Below, one piece after another: positions 56,925 through 64,000 of a DNA stretch of 64,000 nt. Source of the stretch: Salvator merianae (taxonomy: Eukaryota > Chordata > Lepidosauria > Squamata > Teiidae); contig QVOM02000034.1 of the NCBI GenBank assembly GCA_003586115.2, positions 138,345,101 through 138,409,100 of the forward strand, written 5' to 3'. The notes beneath the pieces are model-generated. The model made no database searches. It saw nothing but the letters and a program-made list of their open reading frames with translations, and was not told where the DNA came from. Position numbers and translations under genes: made by a program. Positions within the stretch are counted from its first letter, which is position 1. The number at the start of each line of letters is the position of its first letter.

Positions 56925-57809
56925 GAGGGGGGTATGCTGCAGAGAGCTGGGGCAGAAGACAGGTCAAGATAGGTGTGAGGTGGTAAGCCTTTTTGCCGGC
57001 TTCCCCTTGCTCTTGCTATTCTGTCAGCTCTTCAGCCTGCCATGCCCCACCTCCTTTTCTTTTACTTTTACAGAATTGCGCTACTTCAGAGCTCCACAGA
57101 ACAATAGCAGCATCTCCCCCCTTTTCTACATATGCAGACTCCAAGCACAAAGAAGGTGAAAGTCCTCCACTTTCACATTCTTTATTCTTGGTGTCTGCAT
57201 ATGTAGAAAAGAGGGGAGATGCTGCTATTGTTCTGCGGACCTCTGAAGTAGTGCAAATCTATAGAAGGAAAAGAAAATTTTACCAGCTTGTCCCTGCACG
57301 CGCATGTGTGTCTGCATGGCTAGAAAGGTGGGAAACTGCTGCTGCTGCTTTAGCCAAGTCTGAACGACTACAGAATTCTAGGCAGCCTCAGTTTGAGGGG
57401 GGGAAAGAGAAAACCTCCCATCCAACTTGTCCCTGCGTGTGCATGTGTGTCTGCTTGCCTAGAAATGAGAAGTACTGTGCTCCCTGCCCACTCATCCCTG
57501 CTGACCCCCCCCCCAGCATAACATGACAACAAAGTTGGTCATTTGATGGCAGGAAATGGGGATCCCTCCGTCTGCACACCCTCCCAAAAGTACGATCCCT
57601 CCCAAATAGTCTCCTTCCTCGTTCCCACATCGCAAAGTAAAACGGGCTAGCGATCTGGAACGGCTTGAGACTTCATTAAATCCGAATACAAAGTAGTCCG
57701 GATTTCGCCAATTTAGTCCAGAAAAACTACGGAACGGCAAGATCATGTCGGGCCAGCAAGAACTGAAGACGGCCTGTAAACTGATTAAATGCCGTGTCGG
57801 AACGTGGCC
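56316..57809 (-). mobile_element. element family A-D, copy C (longest, inverted)
   Basis: The left end GGCCGCATTCCGACATTGTA and right end GTGTCGGAACGTGGCC are clear inverted repeats. AGA flanks both sides (56313-56315, 57810-57812), a possible 3-bp target duplication. It is inverted relative to A, B and D: its left 270 bp matches their right ends and its right 300 bp matches their left ends. The middle differs from the others and holds a TG/GA simple repeat (56881-56923) and an 87-bp-arm hairpin (57076-57256). Two 177-182 codon open frames on + show no recognised domain. Confidence 0.85.
57076..57256. repeat. 87-bp-arm hairpin inside copy C
   Basis: The left arm TTGCGCTACTTCAGAG... (57076-57162) pairs with the right arm ending CTCTGAAGTAGTGCAA (57169-57256) with few mismatches and a loop of about 6 nt. 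It is a nested foldback, probably an independent palindromic unit captured by the element. Confidence 0.85.
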
Positions 57810-58235
57810 AGAGACTCAGCAGCCAAAAACTATGTAAAGTTAAAAAGTTTCTTGAGCTGTAGAAAACATTGAAAATGTTAAAAAAAAAAAAAATAGCCAC
57901 AACGAAGAAGACCTTCTCTATTTTCCTCTGCCTTGCGTCAGATGGAGAGTCACCCAATTGAGAGCCTCCATTGCTCAGCAAAGTATAAGAAAAGATTGCT
58001 GTGAGGATGTATGTCTTATAAGAACTAAGATCCCAAGTTCTGCAAAGTTTTAAAACTTTTAAATCAGATTTTAATACAAACCAAGAAATACTTGCACTAT
58101 TTAAGGAATATCAAGGAATGTTTCTAATGCCTTTCCCAGTTAGAAACTTTATTGTGCACTAGCAGCCCCGAAACAATGCATTTGAGAGGACAAGTACAAA
58201 GTTTACTAGACCATGTACAAACATGGGGAAACATA
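57810..58235. other. unassigned DNA
   Basis: An A run is at about 57881-57893. Nothing else recognised. Confidence 0.3.
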
Positions 58236-58745
58236 GGGCTTTCTTGCACTTACTACGCTAGCACAGACTAATTAGTCTCTCATAAGGTAGTGATTTACCA
58301 CACAGTATGGACACTATCTGCATTGTGTGACTGAAAACTGGACCTGAAGCTGGCTACCGGCGTTTACAGTGCGAATGTCGGCAGTCATCTTGATCCTCGC
58401 CATGGCAGTGGCCAGGAAGCATCCGGCTGCTGCCATGGTGACTGGCAGACATGTGCATTGTACCTACACGATGGGCTGATTGCATCAGTGCTATTGGGCC
58501 TACACAACTGGGCCATGCAATGCCCAGTTGGGGCATTGCGCAGCCCAATTGGGTTCTCGCACTGGCCTGGAGCACTTCAGCTACAGGTGAGTGTGAATGC
58601 ATCCTACTATCACCCCTTGGTAAGGTTGTGGAGCACTAATTAGTAGATGAAGCCCACTCCCAGCTGTTCAGGCCTCTGCCAAGTGCGTAAGCACTTGACT
58701 AGCAAGCATTCTCAATGCTTGCTAGTTGCAAGTGAGAACTGGCCC
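58236..58745. mobile_element. CpG-rich MITE related to family 2
   Basis: The left end GGGCTTTCTTGCACTTACTA, followed by CGCTAGC, is mirrored by the right end GCTAGTTGCAAGTGAGAACT followed by GGCCC. The flanks are ATA (58233-58235) and ATT (58746-58748), two of three matching. A perfect 12-bp hairpin (CTAGCAAGCATT/AATGCTTGCTAG) lies near the right end at about 58699-58726. No transposase. Confidence 0.7.
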
Positions 58746-60904
58746 ATTTCCAAGAGAAATTGTAATTATTTTAACATCGTTGTCAGAAAAAAAACTGCAG
58801 AAACTCCAAGTATTTTTCTGCAATAACATAGATTGCAAAGATTTTATTTGATATGTTTTCAATCTCTTGTCTTCTACAGCAAAAACAAAAATTAATATCT
58901 ATTTTTTTATTCAAAAACAGTCAGGACAAAGAGAATAGCTTCAACTTCATCTGTGCTTCATTTTCCTGGAAGTAAACACACTTAAGCAAAATGGAATTTA
59001 CTTCTGAGTAGACATGCCTAGGACAGCATTTTTAGTCCATCTCAATGTATAGCATGATGATAAAGGCATTTGTGAATGAATTATGCCAATGCTATTCCAA
59101 TGCTATATTGACTTCAGTCAAATATTATCATAAGCTGTGGAATAATTACAAACAGCATTTCTGGATTTTAATTTTGGACTCCTCTAATGGTTTAAACAAG
59201 TAGAAACAATTACCAAGAGGCACCCTTATCAAAACTCCATTTGAATGGAAACTGGGCAGAAGAAAGCCAGAGTAAGCAATATCTAAAACAGAAAAAAGCT
59301 TTTTTGTTGTAGTGGTGTTCTATGGTGTTTCTAACAACAACAAATTGAAGCATTCTCTCAATGCGTGCTGCTGTACTCTGACAAGGGTTGTCCTCCTTGT
59401 CATAAAATCAGTGCCGCTCCTCTTCCTCTTTCTTCATGGCCTTTTCTGTGACTATAGGGTCTGCTTCTCCCAGTCAGGTCTTCCCCGTTCATCAGGGTTA
59501 AGTGATCCTTTCATACTGCCTGGATGGACTGTCAAAAGGTGTTGAGTGGCTTTTCAAAATGAGCCAAACTAAGTGGACTTGATGGAGGTTACAGCCACCA
59601 TTATTACTATCACCACTGTAATAAAAGAAGTAATGAGGTGGAAGGTACTTATCAGTGTCTCTTCCTTTTTGTCACTCAGGATGGTTTGGATTTGGAGCTT
59701 TCCAAAGATAAATGGAATGTATGCAACATAAAAGGCACCTAGTCATAAGCACTGCATGTGTGTGCCTGCAGTTTATTTGATCAATTCTGGGAAAGTGGGA
59801 ATCTGGGCATCATCACTACATACATATTGGAGACACTGCCTTTGTCAAAATAAGGCACATTATGCAAAAAAGGGAAAACTGCTTCTCAAAAGTGCCAAAT
59901 ATGAAGGTTAATATCAAGGAAAAGTCAATGCATCTCAGAATCTGTACATGCTTCTTCAAATACTCTGTGGGATTCAAAACCCTGACTGGAAACATGAAGA
60001 ACAACATTCATCCAGCTACAGTCAATCTGTCTTAAAGAACCAAAAAATTGGTAGAAATAGTACCTCTAACATCCAGATGATCTTGGTTCTGTGCAGCGAT
60101 AGCTGCTTAGTCTTTCTATCTTGACTCTGATGGATATGGCAAGATGGCTCTATAATGTCAGAACTCTCTTAAGCTTTTGGAAGAAAACACTGGGGGGCAG
60201 GGGGAATGAAGGACCAACATTTAATTCAGGGTGAATTATGGGCCCAGACAGTGTGAAGAGAAAAACAGCTCTTTGTTAAGGTCTGGCACTAGCTTGGAGT
60301 AATGAGAAAAGTGGTTGCCAAACCTGCTGCTGCACAGTGTCAGACAAGATATCTGGAACTCAGTGCTCGAGCTCCTATTCTTTTGTTTTCTTCACATGTG
60401 CAGTAAGTGCCCAGATGCCTAAGCTGTGGTAGTGTGTACTGGATGCCGAATCTCCCTGCAAGATGTCAGCAGCTGTAAGGTCTCACACTATCTTTAGTCC
60501 AGCATTTGGGCATAAAATGTTGGCAGTAGCCTGACATAGCATTTTTTCTGTACATGCATGCTGGTTCTACCCATAAGACAAATAGACCACTGCCTTTCAC
60601 TATGCCAAGGCTCAGGTGTATGAAAAATAGTTGGCTCTCAGGCCAATGAACTGCCATCAGCAGGGATAGGCAGGAATGCATGTGCTTCCTTGGTGCAGAC
60701 CTTGTAAAAGGGAGCAGCCCTTCTTGTGCCCATTGGAGGTGACATGAGGTGAGGAGAAGAGAGACGGGGGGAGGAGGAGGAGGAGGGAGAGACTCCTGAC
60801 CACATGGGCCAATCTGACTCTGCAGGCTCCAAAAAGCCCCGCAGCCCTGAATGCAGCAGGAGCACGTATGCCCACTTTCCCAATGGGGTACAATAACCTG
60901 CAAG
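58746..60904. other. unassigned DNA
   Basis: About 2.1 kb without recognised transposon motifs. A purine-rich GGAGGAGGAGGAGGAGG stretch is at about 60769-60786. A 150-codon open frame on minus (60466-60918) owes part of its length to this tract and has no domain. Confidence 0.35.
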
Positions 60905-61250
60905 CTTAAGACCACCAAACCAGGTTCCTCAGAGTCACTTGTAACATGACACCAATTTTAACTACTTTGTTAAGAAACGGGTATATTGGATATTTGATAA
61001 CAAACCACCAAGAACAAAAGCACTTTAGTATTTTATACCTTCCAAGCAAGGTAAATCGCCCTTGGCATTCAAAACTGACATCACCCCATCTTCACCCTAA
61101 AGCATCTATTATTGCCAGCAATTCTTTCCCATGTACATGTCCTTGGGAACATCTTGCAGACTTAAAACCTATCAAGGAGGTCTCCTTCCTTCTGAGAATA
61201 CTTGGTCCAGACAGTGGAGTCCAGATAATACAAAGGGTGATGGCAAAGCA
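60905..61250 (-). mobile_element. probable 3' LTR of the Gypsy element
   Basis: Begins TTAAGACCACCAAACCAGG, like the ends of the LTRs at 3008 and 40078, and keeps an inverted TATTTGATAAC region in the poly(A) position. It lies just beyond the end of the chromodomain, where the 3' LTR should be. The other boundary is approximate, and the similarity is weaker than between the two solo LTRs. Confidence 0.45.
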
Positions 61251-61857
61251 GAGGCCACTTTTACACTATCCTTCCTTATGAGAAGCCCTCTCCCTCTTCA
61301 AGCAGGAGGAGATTAAAGGGACAGGCTTATTGGTGTAGCAGAGATGAAAGTCCTTGAGAAGGCGAGAAGCAAAGACATCTTCAGCATTAACCCATGAGTG
61401 TTCCTATTCAGGGTAGCCAGTATAATAGACTAAGTATTGTACTTTTTCCATATAGATTTGGGAGCCTAAGATTTCTGGAATATTCATATTCATCTACCAT
61501 AATTGGGGAAGGCTTGTCTTGGGAGGTTAGTAAAATTGAAGTTTTTTTGTTGCATAGCACATTGTGATGAAAGGCAAAATGGATTTTCATGTGCTTGGGG
61601 AGTCTGAGCTTAAAAGGAAAAGGACCGATTTGCTTGACAGTCTTAAAGGGGCCAATGGCTTTGAGATCCAGCTTATGTGAAGGGTATCCAGATCTTAAAT
61701 GCTTAGCAAAAGGTAAACAGAGTACACATGCAGTGTAGATTCCTTAGTGTGAAACTTGCTAACCTAAAGTTTAGAAGCTTGCTTGGTTACATTCAGTGTT
61801 AGTTGTAGGTTCTCCCAAGTACCGGTGGAGGAGTCAGTCCATTCAGTATTGGTATTG

Positions 61858-62545
61858 TTAAGTATTAACAGAGGGAGAACTTTCAGCAACATACGAAATT
61901 ATGATGACAGGATACAAACAAAATAATAAGATCGTTTACAGATCGTGGAATGAAGAGTTAAGAAGAGGAAAAAGAATGGGATGAATTGTAATGAAAAATG
62001 GGAGAGACATCAAGCATATTAAATATGAGAAAATGATGTTGAAATTAATTTGCACAGATATAATGTAAAAGGAGATTATATGCATATGTGGTGGGAATGT
62101 GGAGAAGTTCAAAAGTGTTGGCAGCAATTGTTGAAAGAAATGGAACAGATAATACAGGAACCAACAGAATGCACGCATGAACTGTGTCTCTAAGGGAAAA
62201 CGAGGAGAAATAAGGAAATAGAAAACAAAGATTTATTGTTGAAATTATTGGCAGTAAGAAACTATAGTTTATGGTTGAAAAGACAGTGATAAATGGTCAA
62301 AGGATGAAAATATTATGTATGGGAATTATTTATATTTGATATAATAAGAGGTAAAATAATAAAAATGTAAGGAAACAAGGTGAAGAAGGAACTCTGGTCG
62401 ATTTGGGGGAGTTGACTATTAAATAATATTGAGACCAGAAAGGATCAAGAAGAAAAGGAAGGGATAATGACTTCCCAAAAGAGATAGAAGAAATTATTGG
62501 AGAATGGTTTGGTAGGGAAGGGGGGAAGGGGGAAATAAGCAGAAT
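61858..62545 (+). mobile_element. L1-like ORF2 C-terminal fragment inserted in Gypsy
   Basis: The + strand reads NGRDIKHIKYEKMMLKLI and then, in a shifted frame, YMHMWWECGEVQKCWQQLL, the His/Cys-bearing C-terminal segment of L1 ORF2. The Gypsy integrase coding stops at its left edge and resumes on its right. No long poly(A) tail remains. Confidence 0.6.
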
Positions 62546-63099
62546 TGTTCTGTGCCATAGAAATTTGTTTCCTTGAGATGAAATGAAACATTTTTGAAAA
62601 CTGGTCCATGACTGTCCATATCACCATTTGTCCCAAGGAGAGAGGGAGATCAGTGATAAAATCCATAGTGATTATTTGCCATTGGTAGATTGGAATAGGA
62701 CAAGTTACAAAAGATCCTCAGATTTAGATCTCTGGATTTTGGTGGTGTTGCAGACTAGCCAAGAGGTATAAATGTTTCCACCTCCTTGTGGAGGTTTGGC
62801 CACCAACATTTTTCCTGGTGGAAAGAAGCAATTTTAAAAACCCAAAGTGGCCTGCTTATCAGTATCATGGTGCAATTGCAAGATCCTTTTCCTTAGTGTG
62901 CTAGAAATATAGAGCTTGCCATCTTTAGTGGGCAAACAATTAATCATGTCCATCTAAGATTTGTGGGATTCAAACCATTAGTCTTTGTTAATAATGTTTG
63001 GGAGTTTAGTTGCCAAGAGATTGTTTATATTCAAAGCATTCTGGAAAGTTCCATTTGTTTGTGTATAAATATCACGACAAAAGTTCTATTACATTCCCA

Positions 63100-63442
63100 A
63101 GGACAGGCCATTCTTGTAGTTCTGCCACCTTCAGAAGTGTGTAGGGTGGTGGCACACAAGATGGCCTATTCTGTAATGGTCCCCAGACTTTGGAACAGCC
63201 TTCTTCTGGTGATACATTGGGCATCAACCTTATATGTTTTTTGGTGTCTGATTAAAATATATCTCTTTACCCAGTCCTTTAATGTTTAGCTTCCCCCAGA
63301 TGCTGTCCTGCCATGATGGGTTGGTAATATTTTAAGTATTTATTATTATTTTGGTTTTAGTATTTTATTAATGTTGTGACCTTCTCTGGAATCTTCAGGT
63401 GAAGAGTGGGATATAAATACTGAAATAAAGTAAATAACACCT
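63100..63442 (+). mobile_element. L2-like LINE 3' end inserted in Gypsy
   Basis: Reads AYSVMVPRLWNSLL, then STLYVFWCLIKIYLFTQSF, the same C-terminal RT phrase as in the copy at 36362-37095. A 3' end follows with GAAGAGTGGGATATAAATAC and AAATAAAGTAAATAA. Gypsy RNase H coding resumes on its right. The 5' boundary is between 62960 and 63100. Confidence 0.75.
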
Positions 63443-64000
63443 GGGGTTTTGTATTGTGGCTTTCTAGACAGAATATCAGCCAGATTGTTTTGATACCGTG
63501 GATATATTCCAGGATAAAGTCAAAACATGTGAAAATATTAACACAGTGCAGGCAGCTGATGGGGGGAGAGCTCTTGTGGAATTTGGAAAGCTTGTAAATT
63601 CCTATGAGTTAGTCCAGACTTTGAAAGGATGCTACACCTTCTCCAGATAGAGATGTCAGATAGCTAGGCAATGCTTGGCAGTTAAAAGCTCTTTTTTCTC
63701 AGATTTCATAGATCAGTCGGGGCAGAGTTCCTCCATTTTTGGGTCTGCCTGCAATATAACTCTACCCACTGCTACATTACTTGGATCACATTATATTATA
63801 AATGAGAGATTTGGGTTTGCATATTTGAGAATGAGTTCTTCAGTAAGCAATAATTTCAACTGGTAAAAGGCAGCTTGGCATTTGTTGGTCCAGATAAACA
63901 GTAAGGTGAGTGCCTTTGAGTTTCTATCCCTATTAGAGCTATTAGTGGAGTTGTGAGATAAGCATAATTGGGTATACATTTTCTGTAAAAGTTGGAAACT

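Larger units (their letters stand above)
61310..64000 (-). pseudogene. Ty3/Gypsy pol remnant, split by two LINE insertions
   Basis: Reverse-strand chromoviral Gypsy pol running off the window. From 64000 downward: RNase H or end of RT (LLFIWTNKCQAAFYQLKLLL, 63800-63900) and YQNNLADILSRKP near 63460-63500, the end of RNase H. After the L2 insertion, the integrase zinc-binding region (KRILQLHHDTDKQATLG, about 62850-62900) and the integrase core start MDFITDLPLSLGQMVIWTVM (about 62600-62666). After the L1 insertion, the integrase C-terminus (HKLDLKAIGPFKTV; LRLPKHMKIHFAFHHNVL) and a chromodomain VQYLVYYTGYPE...HSWVNAEDV near 61350-61440. Stops and shifts throughout. A probable LTR follows below 61250. 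Confidence 0.85.

Noticed and set aside
56424..57526. Two long open frames (182 and 177 codons) as host genes
   Set aside because: They lie wholly inside mobile element copy C, run through a TG/GA simple repeat and the hairpin, and show no domain. Related frames in other copies follow from shared repeat sequence.
1..64000. CRISPR array, operon or prokaryotic signals
   Set aside because: Direct repeats found are microsatellites, duplications or transposon termini. Gene density and repeat content are those of vertebrate noncoding DNA.

Overview
This is vertebrate nuclear DNA, most likely from a squamate reptile. I find no host protein-coding exon, no rRNA and no functional tRNA gene. The evidence for a squamate is the repeat content: a tRNA-headed SINE with a BovB-like 3' part resembling Sauria SINEs, a second tRNA-headed SINE with a (CTT)n tail, two groups of CR1 LINE, L2-like and L1-like LINE remnants, chromodomain-bearing Ty3/Gypsy elements with their LTRs, and many palindromic, CpG-rich nonautonomous DNA transposons. 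Species cannot be set from this window. It reads as an intergenic or intronic block built of layered transposon insertions.

Layout. 0-8 kb: a palindromic MITE with a TTA target duplication, a 332-bp solo LTR, a SINE, a broken sense-strand Gypsy element (gag to RNase H), and a hAT-type MITE just after it. 10-12.4 kb: a CR1 3' end on + and a reverse-strand CR1 that still shows the ORF1 esterase, the ORF2 endonuclease start and RT, with internal deletions. 13.9-16.3 kb: a foldback structure. 18-21 kb: a 117-bp direct duplication, an L2 tail and a 557-bp MITE. 24.9-28.5 kb: two MITEs and a reverse-strand Gypsy integrase/chromodomain fragment. 30-34.5 kb: a third MITE family and duplicated blocks. 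35.4-37.1 kb: a young CR1 beside an L2 remnant. 38-39.5 kb: an 83-nt poly(T) and a long hairpin. 40-45 kb: a solo LTR, a fragment of element family 'A-D', and an old CR1 split by a MITE, a 1.2-kb solo LTR and a SINE. 46-50.7 kb: more MITEs, CR1 fragments, and element A inside a hAT MITE. 50.7-53 kb: a reverse-strand L1. 54-58.7 kb: elements B and C, a CR1 tail, and another MITE. 60.9-64 kb: a reverse-strand Gypsy element with its LTR, split by an L1 and an L2 fragment.

Nothing here works together as a pathway. The informative structure is chronological: target-site duplications and split reading frames give the order of several insertions. The strongest new-looking material is a group of CpG-rich palindromic elements with G-rich termini and apparent 3-bp target duplications (PIF/Harbinger-like), plus a 1.2-1.5 kb family (A-D) present four times between 41.5 and 57.8 kb. 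All family assignments come from reading the sequence and translated motifs. No database search was run.
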